From: Glandiceps talaboti
Lineage: Eukaryota > Hemichordata > Enteropneusta > Spengelidae
Assembly (NCBI RefSeq): GCF_964340395.1
Contig: NC_135553.1
Location: 6,664,501 to 6,728,500 of the forward strand
Length of the DNA stretch: 64,000 nt
Direction: 5' to 3'
Within the stretch, counting starts at the first letter, position 1, and each line of letters opens with the position of its first letter. The position numbers and the translations under genes were made by a program. The notes under the pieces were generated by a model that worked only from the letters and a program-made list of their open reading frames with translations, ran no database searches and was not told the DNA's origin. This document shows, piece after piece, positions 47,801 to 58,676 of this stretch.

Positions 47801-48276
47801 GTTGTTTTCTAAGAGTTTCACAGAATGACTCTAAATCTAAAAGTCAAGTTAAGAAATCATTGAGTTGAATATAAACATGCCAGGTAGTACCTGATGTGAT
47901 GGGAATGCATTCAAGTGCTCAAATATTGATTCATTTTTGATAGAAATATTTTCTATAGTTTTCTGCATCACATTATGATCATTGGCTTATCATAAGATAA
48001 ATACATGTATATCTTTTACATATACAGACTTAGTATTACGGTACACTGAGAAAATGATATGAAAGATAACAGAGGCTCTTCTTGGGATTTGAAAATACCC
48101 CTTGCCTGCCCTCAAAGTATACATTTGTATGATGTCTTGTATATTACTAAGTATATATTTATCATTGATCAAGTACACTTGGATTCTTATACTACTGCAT
48201 TTTGTAATTTTTTCCAGTTGACATCCAACGAGCCTACGGACGTTTAGCCTTGCAATATCACCCTGACCAGTCTGAG
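29888..48276 (+). CDS. J-domain (DnaJ/HSP40) protein, first two exons; 3' partial
   Basis: Co-chaperone family that stimulates Hsp70 ATPase through an HPD motif. Exon 1 is 29888-29951 and exon 2 is 48218-48276, separated by about 18.3 kb. They join in phase (A + TT = Ile). Residues 1-21 read MMSQEKESSYEVLCLEINAS + H; SYEVL starts helix I. Residues 22-41 read IDIQRAYGRLALQYHPDQSE: helix II, then HPD at 36-38. The J domain at the extreme N-terminus fits many DNAJB/DNAJC proteins and DPH4. Helices III-IV were not found in the window, so the next exon is either missed or beyond it. The frame is also open upstream to an ATG at 29735. The J-domain call is firm; subfamily is unknown. Confidence 0.82.
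29952..31879. other. J-gene intron 1, part without clear features
   Basis: AT-rich intron sequence. No repeat array or exon was recognised. Confidence 0.5.
31880..32360 (+). repeat. Degenerate tandem repeat, about 85-bp unit
   Basis: tctgaaattaaaactt followed by agcactgagcacactgtaa and atattctctgaact-like text recurs about five times with strong divergence. Confidence 0.7.
32530..32676. mobile_element. Short foldback element, about 40-bp arms
   Basis: gttattccctaatatttttc + ttcattcagcc is mirrored by ggctgaatgaagaaaaatat + tggagaataac. 147 bp in total, non-coding. Confidence 0.85.
33447..33770. mobile_element. Near-perfect long palindrome (foldback MITE), about 150-bp arms
   Basis: Left words gactctctcacca, tgtttgtat, gatatct, aattgtacta, actgtgggcc and ctaataattt are mirrored on the right (tggtgagagagtc and so on). 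The spacer is about 20 bp. Non-coding. Confidence 0.9.
34445..35215 (+). repeat. 49-bp minisatellite, about 16 copies
   Basis: The unit runs gtcagattggatgtcagtaa + ctgtacaagttgtagactgt + accactact. Copies vary between agactagacc, agcctacacc and agactgtacc. Located in J-gene intron 1. Confidence 0.95.
35225..35700. repeat. Dispersed-repeat-like segment with recurring ttttagacc
   Basis: The words cccattttagacc, ccgttttagacc and cctattttagac recur six or more times, with tctcagaccacca twice at the left. It ends in a short C run and gggcggcacatatacgtata. Looks like a decayed dispersed repeat; the class is unknown. Confidence 0.55.
35701..37886. other. J-gene intron 1, no clear features
   Basis: Short (TA)n runs near 36858 and 36980. 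Otherwise unique AT-rich sequence with only chance-length open frames. Confidence 0.5.
37887..38220 (+). mobile_element. tRNA-headed SINE, copy 2
   Basis: Head with A-box-like ggtgaatggttagagtggct and B-box-like gcttgttcgagcttc, the shared body described for copy 1, then gcaaaatgctatataaaaac and an ATT-rich tail. It keeps a better B box than copy 1. Confidence 0.9.
38746..38970. repeat. (CA)n followed by (CATA)n microsatellite
   Basis: About 92 bp of CA, a cgcgcg transition, then about 25 CATA units. The long Cys/Val/Met/Tyr open frames here are artefacts. Confidence 0.97.
39619..39838. mobile_element. Foldback element, about 83-bp arms
   Basis: 39619-39702 (ttagttacttcagaattgga and following) is mirrored by 39757-39838 (ending ttccaaagttactata). 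Spacer about 55 bp. The 111-residue open frame from 39792 begins in its right arm and is not credited. Confidence 0.85.
39840..43129. other. J-gene intron 1, largely unique
   Basis: AT-rich sequence with a short (GGGGA)n at about 41895-41920. No exon was recognised. Confidence 0.5.
43130..43905. repeat. Decayed dispersed repeat with accttgaccttgaaaatggc-like units
   Basis: atatctttggtatgcaccaa + ctgatttcaacca is followed by several segments each carrying (a)ctttgaccttgaaaatgg or a variant, spaced about 90-170 bp. Similar text is common in invertebrate repeat families as I remember them. Family not identified. Confidence 0.55.
43906..45538. other. J-gene intron 1, no clear features
   Basis: Unique AT-rich sequence only. 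Confidence 0.5.
45539..46080 (+). repeat. 32-bp minisatellite grading into diverged copies
   Basis: Seven or so near-identical copies of gctgtaaaataagacaatag + attccaggctat at 45539-45760. They are followed by diverged units (gtagaacaggacagcatgga + ttccaggc) to about 46080. Confidence 0.93.
46081..48217. other. End of J-gene intron 1
   Basis: The 122-residue open frame at 46519-46887 (+) has no recognisable motif and no splice support. The rest is unique. Confidence 0.5.
48218..48276 (+). CDS. J-domain gene exon 2 (helix II and HPD)
   Basis: 59 nt between ttttttccag and gtaagg. Encodes (I)DIQRAYGRLALQYHPDQSE. Ends in phase 0. IQRAYxRLALxYHPD is typical of J-domain helix II and the HPD loop. 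Confidence 0.88.
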
Positions 48277-48607
48277 GTAAGGTTTTATGGAGTAGCACCT
48301 AATAATATACTTACAAATTGTCAAGCATTTGAACCAGCTAACTTTGTAGATGATGACAAGAAATGTAATCCAGTACATCCTGTAATTAACTGAGCAATAC
48401 AAGGAATTGTCAAGATTTTGAACTGGCTTGCAACACAAGATACATATATCATGTTGTACATTTAGTAGATGTATGTATGTGTGTATATAAACCACCAGTG
48501 CATCCTATGATTTTCATATATACAAGTAAGTACTTAACAAAAGCCAGTTTCCAAACAAGCTAGCTGCCAATAGATGTATATTGCATTTTAATTCCCTTTG
48601 TTTCATG

Positions 48608-48622
48608 AACATTAATTATGTT

Positions 48623-48661
<39 letters not shown>

Positions 48662-48735
48662 GTTGTGTACAATGCACTGAGACGTATGTGTAGTGCGTTC
48701 TTTAAGAATTAAATAATAATAATAATGTATACTAA
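48608..48735. repeat. Poly(T) tract and SINE-like 3' tail
   Basis: About 48 T, then gcactgagacgtatgtgtag and ttaaataataataataatg, which resembles the gcgctttgagcac...(aat)n end of tRNA-SINEs. A partial retroelement tail is likely. Confidence 0.5.
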
Positions 48736-48840
48736 TATATCTTATGATTGTCTGTTTAGCATACTCATGATCTTAATTTAATAGTAGTAGATATGTATTC
48801 TGTCATATACATTGTTTGGTGTGGTATCTGTGTACATGCT

Positions 48841-48850
48841 TGTTTCTGTC

Positions 48851-48915
<65 letters not shown>

Positions 48916-48958
48916 GTCTGTCTGTCTGTCTGTCTGTCTATAAATCTGTCTGTCTCTG
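48841..48958. repeat. (CTGT)n microsatellite
   Basis: More than twenty CTGT units with a few CTCTGT interruptions. A short (GATGT)n follows at 49037-49063. Confidence 0.96.
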
Positions 48959-49069
48959 CATGGATGATTATGTGTGTCTGATTATCAGTACATGAATGAC
49001 TTGAAATAAAAAACAATAGGTCAGTTACCTTGGGTATGTGATGTGATGTGATGTGATGTGATGTTACAA

Positions 49070-50480
49070 GTTACTTATGTTGTCTACCGTAGCTGGAAAA
49101 TTGTTCTGTTCAAATCAAAACAGTCAATACATGTGCAACTGGAATCAATAAATGTACTTTTTGCAAAAAACTGTAGAAACTACAAGGGAAATCAGTTTGA
49201 TGATTGGTAGTGATGTTCCTAAGCATCCTGAAATGATAACTATTATGATAAGATTTCAAAATCAATTTCAGTAAGTGATTTCATATACATGTATATGTAC
49301 AGTGGCAATATTCTCTCCTGGATAGATTGCATAGATAGTGGCTAATTTGCATAATTTACATATCATTAACATGGTAATTTGCATAATGATCAGCTTAATA
49401 TTAAAAAATGCATGTCCTCAACAATGAAACATACTCTGATATGTTTATAATTAGTAACACACATACTATATGTGTGTGACTTTAATATACATATGGACAT
49501 TGGCATTAGCCATTTCTCTTCATGTGGAAGTATTATATTATGATATCGTCATTCAAAGCTTACTAAAGCTCAAGGATGGTAGAACACTTTTGAAGCACGG
49601 TAGAAACCTGTCAAGCATGGTGGCCTAGATGGCAAGGATGGCGTTTGCACTGTGCTTTCTTTGGATTTGGGAGAATACCAAGTCTGTCAGAATATTCAAT
49701 TGCAAATATAATGTCTCTGTTAGTTCCCATGGGTATTTAATCATTAATTTTACACTCACATTTACTTAATATTTATTTATGGTAAGTTATGGAATTATGT
49801 TTTCATCCATTCAACCATTTACACCCTAGTGATATCAACAAATGAAGGCCTTAGAAATTTCATTTTGAGAAGAATTCACAGAAATCAGATTTAAACCTGC
49901 TCCAAAATGTCTCAATGTACTTGTGTCAATGATTGAAATTTAAATATATTGAAGTGTTTTTCATGTGATTGATTGATGCTGATGTAAAGATAGTGGTTAT
50001 GGGATGGGGGTTGAGATGGAGGGGTGGGGGTGGTTTGGTAAACCTGATAAACTCCTCATCTCCATGTACAATTCCAAAACAATGTCTTAATGGTTTTAGT
50101 ATTATAAAGAAATGGGGGAATGGCATTTTATTTTTATGCAAACAAATAACCCTAAAGATGAAGGAAGATGAGTACATTCCTCCGTGAGATTAAAGTTGAT
50201 GCTATATCAAAAAAAAAGAGGTAATCCTGTTTTGTTGGCTTGTGAAAACTGTCTCTTACAGGATGTCATGTGATCTGTACAAATCAGACAAAGCACCTGA
50301 GGACAGCTCATTTAGATGTTTGTTGCCATGGTAACCAAGATCCATGCTTCCGATCTAGTTTTGTAGGAGTATAGCTTTATTGTAAACTTGTAAAGGTGTA
50401 GCCGTCTAATTGCTACTTCCTGTTTGAGAGTAACTGGATTCTGAGAGGAATCGTAATACTGTTGACGTCATCGTATGTTT
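49070..50480. other. Non-coding stretch, no clear features
   Basis: AT-rich, with a small G-rich patch at 50000-50035. No exon was recognised. Confidence 0.5.
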
Positions 50481-50489
50481 CAAGCAAAT

Positions 50490-50790
50490 CTTCAATTTTT
50501 AGCGCAACTGAACTGATAAGGTTCAGTAGTGCTATAGGCATGGTGCAGTGTCTGTCCATGTGTGTGTATGTGTGTACGTGTGTGCATGCATACTAGCGTG
50601 CGTGCGTGAGTGTGTGTGTGTGTGTGTGTGTTTTAACGACTTAAACTCAAAAACTGTCAGACCAATTGCCTTGGTATTTAGTGGGGAGATTATTTTAGGT
50701 GTCTAGCTGGGAAATTGTTCAAAGCAAAATCATCACTTCACAGGTAATTTGGGTCAAAAATGTCATTTTTTGTCAAAAAACGTAAACTAC
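50490..50790 (+). repeat. Microsatellite-bearing dispersed repeat, copy 1
   Basis: gcgcaactgaactgataagg + ttcagtagtgctataggcat precedes a TG/TGTGCG microsatellite and then acttaaactcaaaaactgtc + agaccaattg. The left part recurs at 56203 with its own (TG)n. The right part resembles 54830-54910. Confidence 0.75.
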
Positions 50791-51739
50791 AATTAAGGAG
50801 GAAAAACTGCTCAGATTGATACCACAAAGATCATCAACATCTTCAAAACAAGAGTGCTACTTCATGTTTCATATTTTTTGACTGAATGTTCTTGACTCTC
50901 TGCTAGGCCTACAGGGTTTCTTTTGGTTCGTGACAGTGAATCCCATTCTTATCGCTAAATATTTTAATCCGGTATGATTCGTGACTATGAAATATCTGCT
51001 AGCTATAGATGACAGAATTTCTATTTTGGATTAATGAAGTGTAACTTTAAGACTTTCACACTGTACCAGTACACGTGTCCTCTATATGAATTATAAATGA
51101 CTGATTTCCGGTTAAAATGTGATCTCGATCCCCTTTCTTTCCTTTTCAATTCATTTTGCGATGTCCTATGACATTTTAAGCCAGTGCTGATATCTTGCCT
51201 CAAATCTGATGATTTTATGTCTACTGTATCATAGAATTTATTTACTAATGTAGGGGCAAAAATGTGAAGAGAATGTTGAAGGATGTCCTCTAAAGGGACA
51301 TGGACCATATTTGATTGTGTTTATGTGTAATTTTTTGGTTCTTATGAATTATTGTGTTATAGTACTTCAACGTGTAATGATCACTCGTTACTGTGAGATT
51401 TGTTGCATTGCAGTTAAGCAAAATAAATGAATGATTCATTGACTTACATGTAAGCCAAACAGTGTTGTTGAGTATCATATGAAGATCGTAAAGAACTGCA
51501 GAATTCAATACTATGCACTTACTGCCTGGCCATGAGGACACTACTGTAGTTGACTACGTGTATTACCACCAGAGCTGTTATGTAGCAACTATTTACAGAG
51601 GCTGAAAACGGAGGAAAATAGTTTCTACATAACATCCCGAAGTGTAATATGACATCTACTAGTACTTGTACCAAAATAAGGCCAGGCAATAAGTGTTTTA
51701 TAACACAACACATTCTCAGGCACATAGTCTTTCCATAGT

Positions 51740-51761
51740 CCCCCCCCCCCCCCCCCCCCCA
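51740..51761. repeat. Poly(C) run of 22
   Basis: A 22-bp C homopolymer; no associated gene. Confidence 0.95.
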
Positions 51762-52265
51762 TAATACTGTGTTACGTAAATATTGACTTAGGGCAAATAA
51801 AACATGAATAGTGCCCTCCTATATACAAACTGAGGCCACTATGGATCAATAGACTAGTCCATACCATGTGATACAATCTAAGCCAATCACTGAAGGCTAT
51901 ATGAACATGATGTCTTTTAATGGTGATATGTACAGAACTCTATGTGGCATACTCAGGGTATTTGCATGAGTGGTGTTATGGTATTCTCTGCAGCTGAATT
52001 TTCATGAGTATAGCGAGTGAAAGTGCAGTAGGAAACACTGCAAGCCTCTAGGAGTGCAAATGTATATGCCCCATACCCACACTGGCACTCATGTGTAATG
52101 GGATTCTGTTATTATTGCATATGTTTATCCAAAACAGTAAGATTTGATAAAAAGTGCTACTGTGCAATTTAGTGTACAAGCAACAGTCATATGTTGATTT
52201 GCATATCATTTGCATAAATGCAATAACATTTGCTGTATTGCACTGCAGTGAAAGTATTACTAGTA

Positions 52266-52268
52266 TGT

Positions 52269-52364
<96 letters not shown>
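52266..52364. repeat. (CA)n microsatellite, about 49 units
   Basis: Pure CA for about 98 bp. Open frames across it are artefacts. Confidence 0.98.
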
Positions 52365-53209
52365 CCGTGTAAGTAATCTCTGGTACATACATGTATGCAA
52401 CAATACCCATTCCAAAACACTAAGCAACATAAATATACTGCAATGTACATTTAGATGAGTATTCATTTTGATAAAAAAATATTGTCTCAAGTTACTCCTC
52501 ATCACTTTTGAATATTTGTTGTTATGAAAGGGCTAAAAAAAAACATGACAAATTCATGTTGGCTACTTCGTGAGTTTGTTCCCAGTAACAGATAATAACA
52601 ATAGACAGATTTGAGCCTAGCTACTGAATAGGATGTAGATGACTTCAGTATTTCACCAAGTACATGTATGCAGCCACAGACAGTTAGAGTGTGGAGTATC
52701 CATGTTATGTATCTTAGTACCAGCATCTGAGAGGACTTGATGCACATATTACCTCATTCATAAACCTCCTTCATGACTAATTGGATTTCTCTGTGTACAT
52801 ACTCCATGAAAAGTAGAATGTTTCAATGCTGATCCAGTTGGCAAAGTTGTGTACCTGATGTCATCAGGTAGGAATCGGTATTCTTAAATCAATCTCCAAA
52901 CAAGTTGAAAACATATGTAGGTAATTTTATGATGACTATAGCTAGTTTGAACATGCATGGCCTGTGGAAAAGAGATACAATTATTGTCATCATTGATCCG
53001 ATATACCTGTGGCAACGTGTTTGCAAAGAAATTTGACAAGCTATACATGATGTCGAGTACAAAATGTCAACTATTGTTGATGTACAGAGTAGTCAGAAAA
53101 CCATCATTTTGTTTGGTTTCAATTACAGTTGTAATAGTCCTACTGCTTTCAACTTTTACATTATGCTGAAACGACATTCTCCATATCAATTGATTGTACC
53201 CAGCTGGTG

Positions 53210-54560
53210 TATATACACATAACTAGGTAGTCTCTTTACACACAAGACTACATAGTTTCTTGATGAGGACTTACATGTAACACCTCAGCTCAGTTCAACT
53301 TAAATCTCTATTTGATGCGAGTTCACTGCTCTCCCTATCATGTCACTTTTGCATTGTCATCCTGCGTCACAGGAATCATTTCACCTCTCTCTTTTCATCA
53401 TGACATTTTAGTTTTCTCATCCTAATAGCAATGTTATATTAAAATGACATTCTCAATTTCAGTATTGTACCTAACTGCATAAAACTACACAGTCATTCTC
53501 TTGATGTGGACAAAAGAGTTCAGCTCAGTTGCCGTTCGATACGAGGTCATTGCTCGCCTCATCACGTCACTACAGCATTTTGATCCTGTTTGATGTAATT
53601 TCATCTCTCTTTTCATCATGACATTTTAGTTTTTTCATCCCAATAGCAATGTTATACAAGATGACGCATTTGCCATTTCAATAATGTATGGAATTTGTAC
53701 CTAACTGATGTATATATGCAGTAGATAGTCTCTTGACTATCAGGACAGAACACTAACATAAAGAGTTCAGCTCAGTCTCTATCATTCGATAAGAGTTCAG
53801 CCTCATCAAGTCACATCACTTTAGCATTCTTATCCTGTGTGATGTGATTCCATCTCTCTCTTCATCACAACATCTTAGTTTTCCCATCCTAGTACTTGCA
53901 ATGTTATGTTAAAATGATGTTTATTCAATGTCAATATTGAAGCTAACTAATGAATATATACAAAACTAGGTAGTCTCTTTCTATACAAAACTAGGTAGTC
54001 TCGTGACAGGGCTGGAACAGGTCAACCAGTTCAGTGCTCTCCTCATCACATCATCATGCATGGCATGATTCCTTCTCTGTCTCTTCATCACGTCAGTTTA
54101 GTTTCCTCTTCCTACTAGCATGCACTGTTTTAAAATGACAGTCTCAATTTTAACATATTGTACCCAAGTGATGTATACATATTAAAACTAGGTGGTCTTT
54201 TGATGAGGACACATCAGCTCAGTTGCTGCTTGATACGAGTTCTTTGCACTCATCATCATATGATCCTGTTGGATGTTATTCCTTCTTTTAGTTCATCACA
54301 ACTTTTTAGTTTCCTTGTCCTACTAGCAGTGTTAATTAAAATGAGGCAATCTCCATTTCAATATCTTGTACCCGACTTACGTAATCACACTGAACTAGGC
54401 AGTCAGTCTCTTTTTATACGCAAAACTAGGTAGTCTCTTGATGGGGTCAGCTCAGTCATGTGAGTTCATTGCTTTCTTCATGGCATCACTTTCGTATCCT
54501 TATCCTGCTTTTAATGTTATTACATGACATATTAGTTTTTCCATCCCACGTACAGCTCTT
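53210..54560 (+). repeat. Degenerate tandem repeat, about 220-260-bp unit, six copies
   Basis: Each unit holds ctaggtagtctct(t), gatgaggac, gctcagttc, cctcatcacgtcactttagc, ccatctctcttcatcacatc + ttagttttcccatcctacta + gcaatgtt, and ttaaaatgacattctcaatt. Copies start near 53215, 53490, 53720, 53960, 54180 and 54410. Confidence 0.85.
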
Positions 54561-54819
54561 CTTCAAGTTTTGACATCTACTGAGTACAGAGATATTGTAT
54601 TAGGTGGCAATGTTTGTGAAGAAGTTACATGTAAAGCAATATGTACAGGATAGGATTATTTCATTTGTGTTGCTGGGAATTCAAAAGTTTAAGAAATTAG
54701 GTTTCATGTATCTCCTGTATAAGATTATGAAAGCAGAACTCAGAACATGTAGATGGAAAATTGTTCAAATGAAAATGATCGTATCAGAGATGTGAATTTG
54801 GGTATTTAAAATGATGTGA

Positions 54820-54965
54820 TTTTTGGTCAAAGAACTTAAACTCCAAAACTACCGGGCAGATTGGTCTTAAATTTGGTGGGAATGTTCTAAGGGATGTTTA
54901 GATTAAAAAATATTAATGACATAATGATCCCATCAGTGATATGTAAATTAGGTATGAAAAAAACG
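54820..54965 (+). repeat. Dispersed repeat fragment related to 50640-50710
   Basis: acttaaactccaaaactacc + gggcagattggtcttaaatt + tggtgggaatgtt parallels the right part of the 50490 element and adjoins the next array. Confidence 0.6.
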
Positions 54966-55810
54966 TGTCTTTTAAAAACTACATGGTGAATGGGACTAAA
55001 ATTTGGTGGGGATGTTTCTGCAGATATTGTTCAAAACATTTCGACACAAGTAGCCCTAGCAACCATGACCATGCCCTTAGCAACAGTCAAGTGATGATGA
55101 TGTATATTACAAAGATAAAAAATGGGCTGGAGATGCCAGTGAATAAAGGTTTTTAAAATGTATGTAAATATGTCTAGCAACAAGACCACACCCATAGCAA
55201 CAGCCAAATGAATTACGATGGTGTATATAACGAAGATAAAAATCAGGATGAGTAGGCAAGTGAATAAAGCGTTTTAAAATGTGTGCAAATGTGCCTCACA
55301 AACAAGACCACACCCATAACAATGGCCAAATGATGGTGTATATTCAAAAGATAAAATCTATTATGGGTTGGCAAATGATTAAAGATTTAAAAAATGTATT
55401 CAAATATACCTAGCAACATGACCATGCCCATAGCAACAGCCAAATGGTGGTGTATATTACAAAGATAGCAACGGATTAATAGGCAAAAATAAAAATTCCA
55501 TAAATGGACATCTATATACCTAGCAACAAGACCACGTCCATAACAAAAGTCAAATTATGGTTTATATTGGAAAGATAAAATAGGGATGGTTTATAGGCAA
55601 GTGAATAAACATCCAAAAAGTGAATGCTCATGCGCCTGGCATTAAGGCCACGCCCATAGCAACAGTGAAATGGTGATGTATTTTGCACAAAATATGGATA
55701 AAAATATGGATGGGCAGGCAAGTGGATAAACTTGCAAAAAATTGACAAAATTGACCCAGCAACGAAGATACTGTCCATACCAACAGTAACATAATGGTGT
55801 ATATAAATAT
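54966..55810 (+). repeat. Degenerate tandem repeat, about 118-bp unit, seven copies
   Basis: cctagcaacaagaccacgcc + catagcaacagccaaatgat + ggtgtatattacaaagataa, then ggcaagtgaataaa and aaatgtatgcaaat recur seven times with substitutions and small indels. Confidence 0.88.
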
Positions 55811-55989
55811 TTGTTTATATAACACACAAACTAAACTATACAGTCATGCTACAGTGCTATTTGCACTATTTTGACAATACATGACATGTTTTAACCAAAA
55901 ATAATCCAGGCTTTGTCACTCAGATTCATCTGTAAGAGCTCTCCTTCCTTCCCTCCTAGATTAGGAATAATTACTGAACTGACAAATAA

Positions 55990-56050
55990 TCCCGCTGTCA
56001 TTTGCATCTGAGCATGCTCTGTTTGGATTATAAATCTCAAGAAAATTGAA
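55990..56050 (+). mobile_element. Partial copy of the 9812 MITE family
   Basis: tttgcatctgagcatgctc and tggatt match the right half of the 9812-10063 element, but the terminal inverted repeat has decayed. Confidence 0.5.
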
Positions 56051-56199
56051 ATTGCTACCTAAAGAATGGTCTATTTATTCCGTATTCATAGGTCGTCAGC
56101 CTATATATACAATATTTCACATATCATAATGTTCTGAAATGACCTCATCTTTCTGAATGCCTTCTTGATGAAATGATAATCATATTCCAAACAACTTCA

Positions 56200-56255
56200 T
56201 TAGCACAACTGAACTGCTAAGGTTCGGTAGTTCTATAGGCATGGTGTGGTGTCTG

Positions 56256-56323
<68 letters not shown>

Positions 56324-56345
56324 GTGCGTGTGTGTGTGTAATGTG
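56200..56345 (+). repeat. Microsatellite-bearing dispersed repeat, copy 2
   Basis: gcacaactgaactgctaagg + ttcggtagttctataggcat + ggtgtggtgtctgtc, then about 60 bp of (TG)n. Closely parallels 50504-50570. Confidence 0.85.
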
Positions 56346-57720
56346 TGTAATGTGTGCGTGCGTACGTATGTGGATCATATTAGATTATTCTCTTGTTCTA
56401 CACCAACTGTTTTCTATAGTTCTGTCAGACAACCAGTTTTCACACCTAGATTTTAATCCTAATCTAAAGTAGTCCTTTAGATAGATTTTCGAGGTTATAA
56501 TGAGGGTCTCCCCTTATACCTCCATGGATAGATCAAAATAGATTTCATTCCATGGAACATACTAGTATACTAGTAGTGGGTCTGGATGTGATGTGTTAAA
56601 ATAATGGTGTTTTCACCTGCTGTACAAATCTGGCTACCACACAATCATATTGAATAAATCATGTTATCATTGTAATTAGCAAAATATACATGTACACAAG
56701 TTGGTGATAACTGTATTTACTTGAAATAACATAGACATTAAGGATAACCTGTAATTAGTACTGACATTACCATGACATAGAATAATATATATTCTCATTT
56801 TGTGCTATTAAATGCAAAAATAAAAGTGATAAAAAATTAAAATCTATTGTTATTATCCTTGAGTATTTCATTGTTGTGACACCTGGTGTTTGAAATAGGA
56901 AGACAAAACAAAAATATTGTCCCGAAAAGGGTGAAAGGTGCAGGGTTATGGTAAGGTCACTGAGATTTGGCATTCTGCCAATATTCATAGAGCGTTCTCA
57001 CACCTGAGGAGTCCTCACCCACCAGCTGTGAACTCCCTGACAGTTTTTACAGTTTTTATTGCAATCATTTTCAACTCAACCAAATTAACAAGGTGAGTAA
57101 CAAGTTGCCTCGAGTGAAATACGAGTATGTTACAGTTAATGCCCACATAATTACATTTCAATAAATATTTTTTTTTCATGGTGATGTATGTTTTACTGTA
57201 TCAGACGTGTAGCCATGACAGAGCCCTGTATATCGTTATACCATGATACACAAACTGTTAAGCTCTGAAATTATGTGTCAATAGACTAAATGCTCGAAAT
57301 CGTTTGAAAACATACACATTAATTTGTACATCTCTTCGATTTGTGAGATATCATTATGATTAATGTGGGGTTAGCGTTAGACAGAGTATCAACACTGTCT
57401 GCAGTGGGGTTTTTTTTTTTTGCGGTGCTTCAGAAATACTGTCATAGTGAGGAGTTCTTGGAAAATTTGCACTTTTCTAATTATTTCATTGTAATTTTCG
57501 ATAGGGGTGCTTGATAAATGATGAAGCAGAACTCAGGTAGATTATACCCATCACCTGAGGAGATCTCGAAAACCGTGGTGTGACTGTAAATTAGATCTAT
57601 CAATCATACACAGACATGCCAAGTCATTATTTGGATGTTACAGGGTTTGTGCTCATTAGGTGTATGCATAGATTGAATGTCGATACTAGGTTCATGCTTG
57701 TTATATTTACAGCTCGAGTT
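56346..57720. other. Non-coding stretch
   Basis: Unique sequence with a T-run at about 57409. A small open segment at 57433-57489 after cttcag is discussed as a weak exon candidate. Confidence 0.5.
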
Positions 57721-58676
57721 GTTATTATCAGATGTACATGTACGTACCTGGCTCTGTGCTCATTTCATCATGTACATACAGTGTTTTTGCTAAGGTTTGG
57801 GAACCCCGGTAACAGAAAGGGGGAAAGAGGTAAAACTGGTAGTGCTTCCCATGCAATGTATCATAGTTTAGGTGGGGAACCCCGGTAAAATGATGTGGGA
57901 ACCCCAGTAGATTTTACCTACTTACCGCCCTTAAATAAAACACTGACAAATCTATGGTTGTTATTCCTAATGCTATCAGGAGTTTGGATTCTTAAAACAT
58001 GGACGACAAGATATGATGAACACATACACATGTACATATTTGGTTTTGTACTCATTTGATATACAGTATATTATACACTAATCCATCAAAATTTAGTATA
58101 TAAATGTACCTATATGTATATTAATCCTTGGCCTATGGTATCAGGACTTTTGATTCTAAAAATATGGATGTTAAGATATGATATATTGTCAGAAAAAAAT
58201 ACTTGCACATATCTGGCTCTGTGCTCATTTGATGAGCATACATGTACCTATAGTCAGAAGTGTTATTTCCTACATGGTATCAGGAGATTTGATTCGTAAA
58301 ACATAGATGTCAGACATGTCAGAAGTGCTTATACATATTTACTTGTACTCCATGTTTATTTGGTTTACATATCTATATTCTTAATTGTCATTACAATGGT
58401 TTCAGGGCTTTTGATTCTTAAAATGAGGATGTTAAGATTAGATATGAGATAATGCTTGACCGTACATATTTGGCTGTGTGATCATTTGGTGTACTGTTCT
58501 TGATATCTATATTCACAGTAATGTTATTCCAATACCTGAATTGTATCAGTACTTTTGATTCTTAATTAAAGCATGGATGTCAAGATATGTTATTGTCAGA
58601 AATACCCCTGTACTTGTATGTGTACATATTTACTTGTACTCTGTGTTCATTTGTTTTACATATGTATGTTCATAAT
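57720..58676 (+). repeat. Degenerate tandem repeat, about 130-170-bp unit
   Basis: Five to six copies contain ggctctgtgctcatttgatg, a tacatgtac word, then tatcaggacttttgattctt + aaaacatggatgtcaagata + tgat. Between 57797 and 57905, ggaaccccggta also recurs. Confidence 0.8.

Noticed and set aside
50270-50336. Exon after cttacag (DVM / MSCDLYKSDKAPEDSSFRCL)
   Set aside because: Phase 0 meets a stop. The open phase does not match the J-gene exon 2 end, and no homology was seen.
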